Of a DNA stretch of 64,000 bases, positions 1 through 8,085 are shown piece after piece. The notes beneath the pieces are model-generated. The model was not told where the DNA came from. It did not search any database and saw nothing but the letters and a program-made list of their open reading frames with translations. Origin of the DNA: Natrinema hispanicum. Its GTDB lineage: Archaea > Halobacteriota > Halobacteria > Halobacteriales > Natrialbaceae. The position numbers and the translations under genes were made by a program. The DNA is taken from positions 1 through 64,000 of the forward strand of contig NZ_FOIC01000014.1 in the NCBI RefSeq assembly GCF_900111485.1, written 5' to 3'. Each line of letters opens with the position of its first letter. The stretch's first letter is position 1.

Positions 1-18
1 TCGCTAGTTGTCCACTCT
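1..18. repeat. left terminal inverted repeat of the ISH3-like element
   Basis: The sequence tcgctagttgtccactct is an exact inverted copy of 1494-1511. It starts at the window edge and may be longer on the left. Confidence 0.85.
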
Positions 19-214
19 CTCGATAGCGGCGGCAGCAAGAGGCTGGTCTGATATGGTGAGAACGCCGAAATGAGACGAAGGACACTTTTGGCACTACGGA
101 GACTGGAAGATGAGTCAAAGATCTGGTTACTTGCCGCTGTGGCCATCGCTCAAACCGCTCTCAGAAGACAGCTGTTGCTCCCCGCCAGCCTCGCTTCGAC
201 CGAAGCGAGGCGGC

Positions 215-1405
215 TCACCCGAGTCCGTGCTCGTATCCTGGTGGCAGTCCTTCCCCGTTCGTCCGATGCTTGGTCTTCCAGCCGAGCTCGTCGTCCAACA
301 CCCGTTCGATCCCATGGAGAAACGCATCACTGAACGTGAACTCTACCGGGAGTGCTCGCCCGCCACGCCGTGGCCGGGCGAGCACTGCCCACTGCACCAC
401 CAGCCACAACTGCTCTAACAGGAACCCTACACCCACGTAGAAGAGCCGAATTGTCGTCGATGGCGTCGTCGTAAGGGCCCGCGCTTCCCTGAACTTCTCG
501 TAGCTCTTCTCGATCCGTGAGCGGTTGTTGTAGATCCGTGCCACTTGCCGCGGCGTGCGGTCTTCCAGACCGTACGCCGCGTATCCAGTCTGTTTGAGTC
601 CTGACTTCCCGCGATCACCGTTCTGGTAGGTCACGTTCACCGCCAGCGGAAACGTCTGTTCGTGCTCTTTGCCTTCACAGATCGTCTCTTCGGTCATGTA
701 CGACGCTGTCGCTGAAAGTTTCTTCCGGAGCGAGTCTTTCCCGGTCTTGACCGGGAAGACTGGCGGCGCTGTCGCCCGGAGCACGCCAATCACCTCGCCG
801 ACGTAGGCTGCTCGATCCATGAGAATCTGGTCGAGCTCGAACGAATATAGTTCGACGCGGGCGAGCACGCGCTCGACCGCGTCGGCTGCGCTATCGTCGC
901 CAGCAACCGGTTCAACCGCCAGCGTCAGCGGCTTTCCCTGCGCGAGCACGAACGCCGTGCAGTACCGATGGCACTTCGTCGTGCCATCACGCGCTTGCAT
1001 TCGCCTGAACTCGTCTTCGTCCGCTGGGTGCCCGTGAAACGGGTTGTCCATGAAGTCGATACAGACGGTTCTCGACCGCGACCGGTCGAGAACCGCCATT
1101 GCCATTGTCGCGAGAATATCGTTGACAGCGTCCAGCATCGGCTCTTTGTCGAGAGTATGGAGCCAGTCCATGACAGGTTCTCTGTTGGGTGTCTCGTCTG
1201 TGTTGGTCGTGACGCCGTTGACCGAGGTTGTCCCGACAGCTGCACGGAGCACGACTTCCATGATATCGCCGGAATCGAGGGGCGAGCCCTCGATTCCTGG
1301 CATCGGAATCAACTCAAGCACCTCCAGAGCAAGAGTCTTGAGTTGGCTATTCGTAATGAACTCGTCCGGATCTGTAAGCACCTGCTTGAGTTGTGGAAGG
1401 TTCAT
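215..1405 (-). CDS. ISH3-family DDE transposase
   Basis: This 396-residue DDE transposase catalyses cut-and-paste movement of the element at 1-1511. The expected acidic triad is visible: Asp in CIDFMDNPFHG, Asp in DQILMDRAAY, and Glu in the RSRIEKSYEKFREAR helix, which has the Y-(2)-R-(3)-E-(6)-K-like layout of IS4-related enzymes. Length matches ISH3-family transposases at about 390-400 residues. The frame is intact and bounded by the terminal inverted repeats, so the element may be active. Family-level naming rests on overall resemblance and could shift to a neighbouring IS4-like group. Confidence 0.85.
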   Translation of the reverse strand: MNLPQLKQVLTDPDEFITNSQLKTLALEVLELIPMPGIEGSPLDSGDIMEVVLRAAVGTTSVNGVTTNTDETPNREPVMDWLHTLDKEPMLDAVNDILATMAMAVLDRSRSRTVCIDFMDNPFHGHPADEDEFRRMQARDGTTKCHRYCTAFVLAQGKPLTLAVEPVAGDDSAADAVERVLARVELYSFELDQILMDRAAYVGEVIGVLRATAPPVFPVKTGKDSLRKKLSATASYMTEETICEGKEHEQTFPLAVNVTYQNGDRGKSGLKQTGYAAYGLEDRTPRQVARIYNNRSRIEKSYEKFREARALTTTPSTTIRLFYVGVGFLLEQLWLVVQWAVLARPRRGGRALPVEFTFSDAFLHGIERVLDDELGWKTKHRTNGEGLPPGYEHGLG

Positions 1406-1493
1406 CAGGTGCGTATCCGGACAGCGGATGAATCAGGGACCTGATTCACCCGCTTCACTCAGTACTACGTATCAGCTGCTGGAGTCCTGAGCC

Positions 1494-1511
1494 AGAGTGG
1501 ACAACTAGCGA
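1494..1511. repeat. right terminal inverted repeat of the ISH3-like element
   Basis: The sequence agagtggacaactagcga is the exact reverse complement of 1-18 and marks the right boundary of the element. Coding potential of the interrupted gene resumes directly after it. Confidence 0.85.
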
Positions 1512-1512
1512 C

Positions 1513-1929
1513 TATGCTGACGGCTCTACGTACGGCGAGAAGACCATCGAACGAGCGGTTGCGAGTATCTCTGAGTTCTACGATCCGGACACTCGAGAGA
1601 CGGCAACCGAATCTGCTCCCAGAACGAGCGAGCCGTCGACCACTGCTAGCCGTGACAAATCGGATCGGAAGCAGAATCGTGCGTATCTGATTGAGAAGAA
1701 CCGACTGTTGACTGGCCGTGTCGACGAACTCGAGGCCACGCTCGAACAGAAAAATGAGCGCATCGATCTCCTCGAGGCAACGATCGAGGATCTCAAAACC
1801 GAACTTGCAGAGCGTAACCGAGAGATCAAGCAGACTCGAGAAGAACAAGTCGACACAGCGTCTGACTGTGACACCGCTTCAGAGACATCCTCTTTGTGGG
1901 GACGATTATTCGGCGAGAGCTCCAAGTAA
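1513..1929 (+). pseudogene. 3' fragment of a coiled-coil protein cut by the IS
   Basis: An open frame without its own start enters directly from the right end of the IS and reaches TAA at 1927-1929, giving about 138 residues. It begins YADGSTYGEKTIERAVASI, which resembles a small helical DNA-binding module. A Ser/Thr/Asp-rich linker follows, then a long heptad-like coiled coil (LTGRVDELEATLEQKNERID and onward), and the tail ends SSLWGRLFGESSK. The 5' part should lie left of the window. An internal ATG at 1708 could give a 73-residue product but looks accidental. I do not recognise the family. Confidence 0.6.
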
Positions 1930-2020
1930 CAGTCGTTGCGAGGATCGTTTCTTCAATTCAGAGTAAGGCACTCAACTCGGTAAGTAAGTCTGCGAATCTA
2001 TCGGCAGAATAGGTTCACGG

Positions 2021-2428
2021 TTAGCATTCGATGTCGGCGACCTGAGCCAACTGCGGTTGCTCGTCGCTTGGATGCGAGTACCAGAAATGGAATTGGAGAC
2101 AGTAGTTCTCGTCGAGATCATCAACACCCAAGATATCGACGCTCCCTGCGAAATCCTCAACGACTCCGTGTAACGCGACCGGGGAGACGTCTTCATCCGG
2201 AGCCATTGTCACTATCTCGTCGACGCCCGCGTCGACACGGTGTGACCCCCAGTCTAGCATGCCAGCTTCGGTTTCGAGCGCGAGGTGGAACGTCCGCGCT
2301 CCATCGTCCGCATTCCGGAGTTCGACACTCACCTCTCTGAGGGATCCGCTAGACGTGAACGGGGCGATACAGCCGGAGAACCCGGACAACACGGCCGTCG
2401 CGGAGAGGAGGGCGTGGCGGCGTTGCAC
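2021..2428 (-). CDS. small secreted lipoprotein
   Basis: A 135-residue protein starts at GTG 2428 with a short positively charged end (MQRRH), a hydrophobic stretch and a lipobox, LSGFSGC, so it should be lipid-anchored outside the cell membrane. The mature part has no family that I recognise; it is acidic and beta-rich in appearance. A longer in-frame start at 2728 exists, but the extra N-terminus is arginine-rich and has no signal sequence, so the lipobox decides the start. It is a lone gene with no operon partner. Confidence 0.65.
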   Translation of the reverse strand: MQRRHALLSATAVLSGFSGCIAPFTSSGSLREVSVELRNADDGARTFHLALETEAGMLDWGSHRVDAGVDEIVTMAPDEDVSPVALHGVVEDFAGSVDILGVDDLDENYCLQFHFWYSHPSDEQPQLAQVADIEC

Positions 2429-2601
2429 ATATCCGACTACATTCGGCCGAAGTAAGTATGTTATTTGTACTGACCGCGAGTTTCGTGAGCCGTTCAGAAT
2501 AAAGAAACAGACAACGGCCCACCGATACCCTCGTGACTGTGAGGTCGTGTTTTTCGTCCCTGGGAAGGGTGCGGGGCGATCGAACTGCCCCGAGATAGCG
2601 T

Positions 2602-3030
2602 ATGACTTCTGAGCGACAGCACCCGCGAGACCGTGGTATTGATCGAGCACCAACCCACCGACAGCCCACTGAACCACCCTGGTCCGGCCTCGAGTTACGG
2701 GTTCCGAACGACCGGAGTCGAGAGTCACTCATTTCGTTCGTCGAGTGTGTTCTCGTTGAACTCACGCATGCAGACGTCGGTGCCGAGTATCGATCGTCGA
2801 ACGTCTGGGGAGTCAAACGAACCCAGTACATCGCCGCCGAGACGACTGGCCATCTCTTCAGGAAGCGTCATTACGACGAACGGCTCGGCTGGCACGAACA
2901 GACGATGTCTCGGCAGGACGTGCGTGATGAACTGATCAACCGCCTCGCACGGCCCACGTCACTGGCGACGAATCAGAGTCATCCCCACCCTGTTGAAGAA
3001 CCAGATACGTTCCAGGTGAAGCCAACGTGA
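2602..3030 (+). CDS. hypothetical protein, possibly a decayed gene
   Basis: An open frame of 142 residues with no recognised domain. Its last third lies inside the 149-bp direct repeat whose other copy is at 3993-4141. In the second copy the same frame runs 15 codons further (to KPTWQLRTGRRTSKR), so a stop codon in this copy has probably shortened the protein. That suggests both copies carry the tail of one ancestral gene. It may no longer be functional. Confidence 0.35.
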   Translation: MTSERQHPRDRGIDRAPTHRQPTEPPWSGLELRVPNDRSRESLISFVECVLVELTHADVGAEYRSSNVWGVKRTQYIAAETTGHLFRKRHYDERLGWHEQTMSRQDVRDELINRLARPTSLATNQSHPHPVEEPDTFQVKPT

Positions 3031-3064
3031 CAACTGCGAACAGGTCGACGGACCAGCAAGAGGT
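2916..3064. repeat. 149-bp direct repeat, copy 1
   Basis: This stretch reappears in the same orientation at 3993-4141 with scattered substitutions and no visible length change. The two copies flank the TumE/TumA-like pair. Copy 1 carries the 3' end of the frame that stops at 3030. Confidence 0.85.
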
Positions 3065-3137
3065 GAACTCGTTCTCAATGTCTCTGAATCTGGTTGGTCA
3101 AGCGGCTCATGCTCTTGCAAAGAAGCAAACCACACAC

Positions 3138-3176
3138 CTATGTTATGAAGTCCATAGGTTTATGCCTATGGAGGTA
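3138..3176 (+). promoter_or_regulatory. operator-like palindrome and Shine-Dalgarno before tumE
   Basis: A perfect inverted repeat ccatagg-(6)-cctatgg lies at 3153-3172, with a further half site cctatg at 3138-3143. Its right arm runs into ggaggt at 3171-3176, a strong ribosome-binding site ahead of the ATG at 3194. The layout fits autorepression of the toxin-antitoxin pair by the downstream DNA-binding protein; that is inference. Confidence 0.6.
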
Positions 3177-3193
3177 ATCACATAAGATGACGG

Positions 3194-3499
3194 ATGGCGT
3201 CCTACACTACCATCGAAGATTGGCAGGATGTCGAAGATGGGTACGTCATCGATGTGACCATCCGGCAGACGGAGGATAAGAAGTACCCGTGTGGATGGGA
3301 CTACAGCCTACACCACGGGGAAGTCGGCGGCGACACCATCCTTCGATACGACAACGCCCATGAACTGACGAAAGGCCATGAGCGCCACACCCGAAACGAT
3401 GTTGAAATCATCGAATTCCCCGGGATGTTGACGCTCTACGATCGCTTTCAACGCGAAACCGAGGAGATGTCGCCTGTCTCATGGAACTGGTCGGAGTAG
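3194..3499 (+). CDS. TumE-like toxin (DUF6516)
   Basis: A 101-residue protein with the pattern of the DUF6516/TumE family: N-terminal strands, a WDYSLHHGE segment, then LRYDNAHELTKGHERHTR, where the conserved Tyr-Asp-Asn and His residues of this family lie. Family members act as the toxin half of a toxin-antitoxin pair. The start is the ATG at 3194 behind a ggaggt site inside an operator-like palindrome. The next gene, 23 bp downstream, encodes the typical HVO_A0114-type DNA-binding partner, which strongly supports the call. The molecular target is not evident from sequence. Confidence 0.75.
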   Translation: MASYTTIEDWQDVEDGYVIDVTIRQTEDKKYPCGWDYSLHHGEVGGDTILRYDNAHELTKGHERHTRNDVEIIEFPGMLTLYDRFQRETEEMSPVSWNWSE

Positions 3500-3522
3500 G
3501 ACGTCTCCAGGAGGTATACACC

Positions 3523-3927
3523 ATGCCCACGCTCAAAGTCACCGTCGGTGAACGTGATCGCCTCAACCAGCGCACGCGTAGCCGCATCAAGGCTGCCCAA
3601 GAGGGTGAAGACCTTGACGATGCCCAGCCGGTGTTGAACTTCGGATCGTATACAGAGCTCAGTCGCCTTCTTAGCCCAAAGAATCTAGAGTTGTTGGAAG
3701 CAATCTCTAAACACCAGCCCGAGAGCATCCGCGAAGCCGCTGACCTGGTGGAGCGAGACTACAAACAGGTCCATCGGAACCTTTCCGAACTCGAAGACAT
3801 CGGCGTCATTGAGTTTGAAAATGGCGGGCCTGGTCAGGCAAAGAAGCCGAAACTGGCCTACGACGGTCTTGAAATTGATATCCCGTTTGCAGGATCGAAT
3901 GGGAGTGTCGGTGCAGCAGCACCCTGA
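3523..3927 (+). CDS. TumA-like antitoxin (HVO_A0114-type DNA-binding protein)
   Basis: A 134-residue winged-helix protein. An N-terminal arm (MPTLKVTVGERD) leads to a helix-turn-helix centred on IREAADLVERDYKQVHRNLSELEDIGVIEFE, the MarR-like signature of the HVO_A0114 family, whose members pair with DUF6516 toxins. The ATG at 3523 is preferred to the in-frame upstream ATG at 3481 because it follows ccaggaggtat, while the upstream start overlaps the toxin gene and adds residues unlike the family. It probably neutralises the preceding toxin and binds the palindrome at 3153-3172. Confidence 0.75.
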   Translation: MPTLKVTVGERDRLNQRTRSRIKAAQEGEDLDDAQPVLNFGSYTELSRLLSPKNLELLEAISKHQPESIREAADLVERDYKQVHRNLSELEDIGVIEFENGGPGQAKKPKLAYDGLEIDIPFAGSNGSVGAAAP

Positions 3928-3992
3928 AAGATCCTGTTCTTGGCCATCTAGAAACGACCCTTCGCTCTCTGTTCTCGCTACACGTGGTCGAC

Positions 3993-4141
3993 GGACGTAC
4001 GTGATGAACTGATCAACCGCCTCGCACAGCCTGCGTCACTGGCGACGAATCAGAGTCATACCCATCCTGTTGAGGAGCCAGATACGTTCAGGGTGAAGCC
4101 GACGTGGCAACTGCGAACAGGTCGCCGGACCAGCAAGAGGT
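3993..4141. repeat. 149-bp direct repeat, copy 2
   Basis: Second copy of 2916-3064. It keeps an open frame across the whole unit that is interrupted by TGA in copy 1, but lacks the upstream part of the gene. The remainder of the gap 3928-4301 shows no gene. Confidence 0.85.
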
Positions 4142-4301
4142 AATCACCAGCCGTCAGTACTCCAGCCCGCTGTTGAATATCGATCACTGACTCCATACGC
4201 ATCACGCAGTGTCTTCGACTTGACTGTACTTCCAGCATTGGAATACAAAATAATCCTGACCGACACTAAACTATTAGTTCGAAGAGGTCATAAAGAGAGC
4301 A

Positions 4302-4856
4302 ATGAGCGACCGATCACAGGTGTGGCCAGAAGAGATGGACAGTGCAGACCGTGTCAGGCATGTCGCCTTGACGCGAACGACACCACGGAATGCTGGTTGG
4401 ATCGCCGAAGAGGCGGATGTCTCGAGAGATACGGCTGTTAAATACCTTGATCGAATGGCTGATCAAGGAGAGCTCGAGGCCATTGAAACAGCTGACGGCA
4501 CATGCTACAAGCCCGATGAGATTACGCACTTCCTCCGTGAAGTTCGTTCCCTTGCTGAAGAGCAGTCAGTAGACGAACTCACTAATGAACTGCGTGCGAT
4601 TGGTGAGGAAATCGACTCGTGGAAGTCAACGTATAATGTTGAATCTCTCGAAAAACTTCGACAGAGCATTGGACGTGAGGATCTGTCGGCTGACGATCGA
4701 CGCGAGCGCCTCGAAGTGATCGAAGAATGGGAATACAACATTCAGGTACGTGAAGCACTTCAGCTTGCGATCAGCCTTCAGAGTTCACTAACGCGACTTG
4801 ATGCAGATCCGCGTCTCGCAAATCGTGGTTCAGATACGCTTCCCCAAGAGGGCTAG
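4302..4856 (+). CDS. haloarchaeal HTH protein (DUF7342-like), candidate antitoxin/repressor
   Basis: A 184-residue protein with a winged helix near residues 25-70 (NAGWIAEEADVSRDTAVKYLDRMADQGELE) followed by a helical, charged dimerisation-like part. The same architecture recurs at 8698-9231, where KTARKYLGWFSDLGIV is the equivalent recognition helix region. Each copy is followed within 9 bp by a small partner of a shared family, which suggests a two-gene regulatory or toxin-antitoxin unit. The DUF7342 name is given from resemblance only. Confidence 0.65.
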   Translation: MSDRSQVWPEEMDSADRVRHVALTRTTPRNAGWIAEEADVSRDTAVKYLDRMADQGELEAIETADGTCYKPDEITHFLREVRSLAEEQSVDELTNELRAIGEEIDSWKSTYNVESLEKLRQSIGREDLSADDRRERLEVIEEWEYNIQVREALQLAISLQSSLTRLDADPRLANRGSDTLPQEG

Positions 4857-4862
4857 GGAAAG

Positions 4863-5306
4863 ATGGTACTCTTTCTTGCTGGTGGCCGAGGATTCACTCG
4901 GCGCGAAGGACTTCGTCGCCTCAAAGAACGACTCGAAAAAGAACCGGGGTTTTCCGATGTTTGGTATCGACCATCTCGACTCCGGCCTCGATCTGTCGTT
5001 GCTGACGTCGAGACTGAGATATTCTTAGGCGAAGAATTCCCACGGCAGCAGGCCACCTTTGAGGTCACATGGCGGCCACGTGCCGACATTGATGTTCAGC
5101 GTGTTCAGTGGGCTGATGACGTAGTCAGCTTGGGATGGCACAAAGACGATGATCATGAAGACCTTGGGACAACCCATTTCCAGATCGAGACCGATAAGGA
5201 ATTAACCCACGAACCAGGACATCTCGAAGCAGAAGCGCCGCTAAGCTTTCTGGAAACCTGTCTTCAGCGACTTCCTCCAAAACTCGAGGAGACGATTCCA
5301 GAGTGA
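4863..5306 (+). CDS. partner of the HTH protein, candidate toxin
   Basis: A 147-residue protein starting 6 bp after the HTH gene. It shares a core with the 9240-9674 product: a strand segment ending in a W at FEVTWRP (here) or LTVRWYT (copy), a W-rich turn (GWHKDDDHE or RWDRHPNPH), an HFQ/HFH motif, and a C-terminal helix of about 15 residues. This layout recalls DUF6516/TumE-type toxins, where aromatic and His residues are also spaced this way. Toxicity is inference from gene order; it could also be a co-regulator. Confidence 0.6.
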   Translation: MVLFLAGGRGFTRREGLRRLKERLEKEPGFSDVWYRPSRLRPRSVVADVETEIFLGEEFPRQQATFEVTWRPRADIDVQRVQWADDVVSLGWHKDDDHEDLGTTHFQIETDKELTHEPGHLEAEAPLSFLETCLQRLPPKLEETIPE

Positions 5307-5397
5307 ACCCGGTTACTCCTAATTGAACGGTTGCTTGATCTCTGTATTCTCCTTCTGATACGGTCCCTCTGACCGTACTTCCAGCAGTGAATTTTTG

Positions 5398-5418
5398 GCG
5401 CCATGAGGCACGAGGCGC
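5398..5418 (+). promoter_or_regulatory. hairpin before the 5437 gene
   Basis: A run of T is followed by gcgcc-(11)-ggcgc. It lies 18 bp before the start codon and resembles, more weakly, the three stronger hairpins at 21103, 25300 and 31107. Confidence 0.4.
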
Positions 5419-5436
5419 GCTCAACAGTGAGCCGTC

Positions 5437-5739
5437 ATGGAATTTCCAATGACTGATCCAAATCCGATTGACGACACTGCAGACGATTACAGCCGGTTCG
5501 AGGCCAGACTCGTTGCCCGTGATCAGGATGCAACTCGCGTTGTAACAGCAGATCTCGGCGAGACAACCGCCCGACAGCTCGTTACGGAACTCATCGATAC
5601 CGGTGTGGTGACGCCGGTCCCTGGCAAGCGGGTGTTCATCCACGAGCCAAGTGGGACCGCTTTTGACTCGAGCACTCAGCTTGCTGTTTTCCATCAAGGC
5701 TGGACGGCGGCCCGCAACGCCGACAAGGAGGGTGAGTGA
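5437..5739 (+). CDS. small acidic protein of unknown function
   Basis: A 100-residue acidic protein with a compact alpha/beta appearance (DATRVVTADLGETTARQLVTELIDTGVVTPV). I recognise no catalytic motif. ATG codons at 5437 and 5449 are both possible; the downstream one (MTDPNPIDD) looks more like a haloarchaeal N-terminus. Its TGA overlaps the ATG of the next gene (TGATG), so the two are translated together. A hairpin lies at 5398-5418. Confidence 0.6.
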   Translation: MEFPMTDPNPIDDTADDYSRFEARLVARDQDATRVVTADLGETTARQLVTELIDTGVVTPVPGKRVFIHEPSGTAFDSSTQLAVFHQGWTAARNADKEGE

Positions 5740-6065
5740 TGCAGCAGACGCTCGCTGGCTGTGCCTTCTGCGACGCCTTGCCCGGCACCGAGGCCGGTGA
5801 GGCACATACCTGGGGAAAAGACAAGCGAGTCTCTCACCCTATCTGTGTCGACTGCGCTATCCAGACGGAGCCGGACCCTGACGAGTTCGATCACTGCACC
5901 TGCGATGGCTGCGGACTCATCGTCGACGCGCTCGCGGCGCTCACGCGGTTCCGCGTCGAACTCGGCCATCTCGAGGACTCGCTACAGCGGTGTGCAAGGT
6001 GTAGTCCCGGTGGGCCAGCCACCTACTGGACGCGCGACCTCGAGAAGCATATTGTATCTGACTGA
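5739..6065 (+). CDS. zinc-binding small protein (DUF7558-like)
   Basis: A 108-residue protein carrying cysteine pairs: CAFC near residue 8, CVDC near 39, CTCDGC near 53 and CARC near 85, enough for two treble-clef or ribbon-type zinc sites. Such proteins are frequent on haloarchaeal plasmids and are presumed to bind nucleic acid or protein. The start is the ATG that overlaps the stop of the preceding gene. No enzymatic signature is seen. Confidence 0.65.
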   Translation: MQQTLAGCAFCDALPGTEAGEAHTWGKDKRVSHPICVDCAIQTEPDPDEFDHCTCDGCGLIVDALAALTRFRVELGHLEDSLQRCARCSPGGPATYWTRDLEKHIVSD

Positions 6066-6098
6066 CGATCGGCCGACCGGTCGTCGACGTGAGGGGAA

Positions 6099-6155
6099 CG
6101 TGGCTCACATCGTACACACGATAACTGCTAAGTGAACTGGCTCACAATGTACACA
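6099..6155 (+). promoter_or_regulatory. tandem operator sites of the first RHH/PIN pair
   Basis: Two 18-bp direct repeats, tggctcacatcgtacaca at 6099-6116 and tggctcacaatgtacaca at 6138-6155, differ at two bases and end 2 bp before the antitoxin ATG. Tandem sites like these are typical for ribbon-helix-helix repressors that control their own operon. Confidence 0.65.
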
Positions 6156-6157
6156 TA

Positions 6158-6460
6158 ATGAGTAGCGACAAAAAGCGCGTCCAGTTCCGGGCGCCCCACC
6201 GACTCATCGACCGGACCGACGCCCTCGCAGACGTCCTCGGGGAAGACCGGACGGATATCCTCGTGACTGCGCTGCGAGAGTACCTCCAAGAGGCGGCCCA
6301 TGACGACGCGCTCACGCAGGAAATCGCAGCTGCCTACTACGACGACGAGATTTCCTTCGAGCAACTCAAAGCGCTCGTCGGTGCCGAAGAGGCAGCGAAC
6401 CTCCGGGTGTTGAAACAGCAGCTGGACGAGGACTTCATCGACGAGGTCGCCGACGCATAA
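6158..6460 (+). CDS. RHH antitoxin (VapB/CopG-like)
   Basis: A 100-residue protein with an N-terminal ribbon-helix-helix: the strand KKRVQFRAPHRLI followed by helices through DRTDILVTALREYL. The acidic C-terminus (EEISFEQLKALVG region) would wrap the toxin. It is expected to inhibit the PIN nuclease encoded immediately downstream and to repress the operon through the repeats at 6099-6155. It is clearly paralogous to the product of 7151-7519. Confidence 0.8.
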   Translation: MSSDKKRVQFRAPHRLIDRTDALADVLGEDRTDILVTALREYLQEAAHDDALTQEIAAAYYDDEISFEQLKALVGAEEAANLRVLKQQLDEDFIDEVADA

Positions 6461-6973
6461 ATGTCGACGCTCGTCGCTGACGCCTCTGCCCTCGTGAGTC
6501 TCGGGGTCGTTGCTGACGACGACCCCGATCCACTCGGGCTCTGTCTGTCCTGCTACGAGGTTATCGTCCCAACAGTGGTCATCGAGGAACTCCGAGAGAT
6601 TGCTTCGTATGATGATGTACACGGTCGGGCTGCAACGACCGTCCTCGACCGAACTAAGACGCTCGAGGTACGATCGGTCGATCTCGACGCCGAATTTCCG
6701 CTTGATGACGGCGAAAACGCTGCTGTCACCCTCGCGAATGACCTCGACGCCACACTATTGCTCTGTGATGAGTTCAATCAACTCGGCCTGGTCCACGCCT
6801 CGCTCGCCGATACCCGGCTCGTCACGACGCCAACGCTGCTCTCAGTACTCGTTCGCACCGAACAGCTGTCAGCTGCCGATGCTCGTGCTATTCTCGACGA
6901 GATCAGCGATGCCCGCAGCTGGGACGCAAACAGCTACGTGCAACGTGCCCGGTCACTGCTCGAGGAGCCCTGA
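6461..6973 (+). CDS. PIN-domain toxin (VapC-like)
   Basis: A 170-residue PIN-type ribonuclease. Acidic metal-binding residues fit the family: the Asp of LVADASALVSLG at the N-terminus, Glu in VVIEELREI, Asp/Glu in LDDGENAAVTLA, and Asp in LLLCDEFNQLG. It starts directly after the antitoxin stop codon. PIN toxins cleave tRNA or rRNA; the target here is unknown. It is a paralogue of 7516-8085, with matching order of motifs and a shared WxxNSYVxR-like tail. Confidence 0.8.
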   Translation: MSTLVADASALVSLGVVADDDPDPLGLCLSCYEVIVPTVVIEELREIASYDDVHGRAATTVLDRTKTLEVRSVDLDAEFPLDDGENAAVTLANDLDATLLLCDEFNQLGLVHASLADTRLVTTPTLLSVLVRTEQLSAADARAILDEISDARSWDANSYVQRARSLLEEP

Positions 6974-7125
6974 AACCGACGCTGTCGCCCATCGGTTCTC
7001 ATACTGTTGAAGGTGGTGGGGTAGAAGTCTTCACAGACTCTGTACGTGCCGATCTTGGAGTGTCCGATTCCTGACTCTGAGACTTTAATGTGCATGCTCT
7101 GTGCATACGCCGAAACCGTTATCAC

Positions 7126-7150
7126 TCTATGTGCAGAACTTGCACATAGA
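7126..7150 (+). promoter_or_regulatory. palindromic operator of the second RHH/PIN pair
   Basis: A perfect 10-bp inverted repeat, tctatgtgca-(5)-tgcacataga, ends immediately before the ATG at 7151. Two further atgtgcat/tgtgcat half sites lie at 7089-7106. The site differs in sequence from the operator of the paralogous pair upstream, so cross-regulation is unlikely. Confidence 0.7.
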
Positions 7151-7519
7151 ATGAGCACGAGCGACGATCCACGACGAGTTCATTTCCAGTCACCGGAGTA
7201 TCTCGTCAACCGACTCGATGCGATCGCCGATCTCTTTGACAAGGACCGGACGGATCTCCTTGTCGAGGCCATCCGGGAGTACATCGAAGACACTGCCGAC
7301 AGCGAGACGTTCCAGGAACTCGTCGCGACGAAGTACTACGACGACCAGCTCGAGTTCGAGACGGTCAAGCAGTTGGTCGGTGCTGAGACGGCCCAGCGGC
7401 TCCGCCTCCTCAAAGCGGACCTCGAAGACGAGCCACTCGATCTCGCTGCCCCCGACGACGTCGACGTCTATGAGGGCGATGTGACGACGGTCGACACCGC
7501 GGCAGACGACGATCGATGA
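7151..7519 (+). CDS. RHH antitoxin, second copy
   Basis: A 122-residue ribbon-helix-helix protein, aligned with the 6158 product through RRVHFQSPEYLVNRLDAI and DRTDLLVEAIREYI. The ATG at 7151 is chosen because it follows the operator palindrome directly and begins at the conserved N-terminus; an in-frame ATG at 7046 would put the operator inside the gene. Its TGA overlaps the start of the toxin gene by 4 bp. Confidence 0.8.
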   Translation: MSTSDDPRRVHFQSPEYLVNRLDAIADLFDKDRTDLLVEAIREYIEDTADSETFQELVATKYYDDQLEFETVKQLVGAETAQRLRLLKADLEDEPLDLAAPDDVDVYEGDVTTVDTAADDDR

Positions 7520-8085
7520 GCGGTCCACGACTGCGAACGGTCGTCGCCGACACCAGTGCACTCGTCAGTCTTGCCGTGCCCCGTGCTGACGCTGCCGTTG
7601 ACACCGGCGCTCTGGACCCACTCCAGTACCTTCTCACCTCTTGTGACGTGTTTGTGCCACCGGAAGTGATCGAAGAACTCTGCGACATCACACAGTATCA
7701 GGATATCCACGCCGCGGCTGCGAGTAACGTCCTCGCGGCCCGCAACCACTACACGGTCGAGGATCCCTACGAACGCGACGATACCCCGGACTCTCGGCCG
7801 ACGTTCGGCCTCGATGACGGCGAAACTGATGGTATCGTCCTCGCGAACGCACTCGCCGTCGACGGCTTTCTCACCGACGAGTTCGGCGGAACGAACTTTC
7901 CACTCATCCACGCCGTGCTTCAGGGGCCGCGGATCGTCCCGACGCCGCGGCTCATCTGCGACTACTCCCGGAACGGGAATATGACCAAGGAGGAAGCGAG
8001 AATACTGATCACAACGATTAGCCCACACCGGAGCTGGGAGAACAGTCCCTACGTCACGCAATTGCTCCAGCGCCTCAAAGGGTAG
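7516..8085 (+). CDS. PIN-domain toxin, second copy
   Basis: A 189-residue PIN protein paralogous to 6461-6973. The motifs VVADTSALVSL, EVIEELCDIT, LDDGETDGIVLANAL and FLTDEFGG occur in the same order and keep the acidic residues. ATGA overlap with the antitoxin gene couples translation. The pair probably arose by duplication of the adjacent module followed by divergence, since protein similarity is moderate and the operators differ. Target RNA unknown. Confidence 0.8.
   Translation: MSGPRLRTVVADTSALVSLAVPRADAAVDTGALDPLQYLLTSCDVFVPPEVIEELCDITQYQDIHAAAASNVLAARNHYTVEDPYERDDTPDSRPTFGLDDGETDGIVLANALAVDGFLTDEFGGTNFPLIHAVLQGPRIVPTPRLICDYSRNGNMTKEEARILITTISPHRSWENSPYVTQLLQRLKG

Larger units (their letters stand above)
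1..1511 (-). mobile_element. ISH3-like insertion sequence
   Basis: A complete-looking insertion sequence carries one transposase gene on the minus strand. Its ends are an 18-bp perfect inverted repeat, tcgctagttgtccactct at 1-18 and its reverse complement at 1494-1511. The left end may extend beyond the first base of the window, so the target duplication cannot be checked. The element interrupts an open frame that resumes at 1513. The family is assigned from the transposase; ISH3-type elements are common in haloarchaea. Confidence 0.85.
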
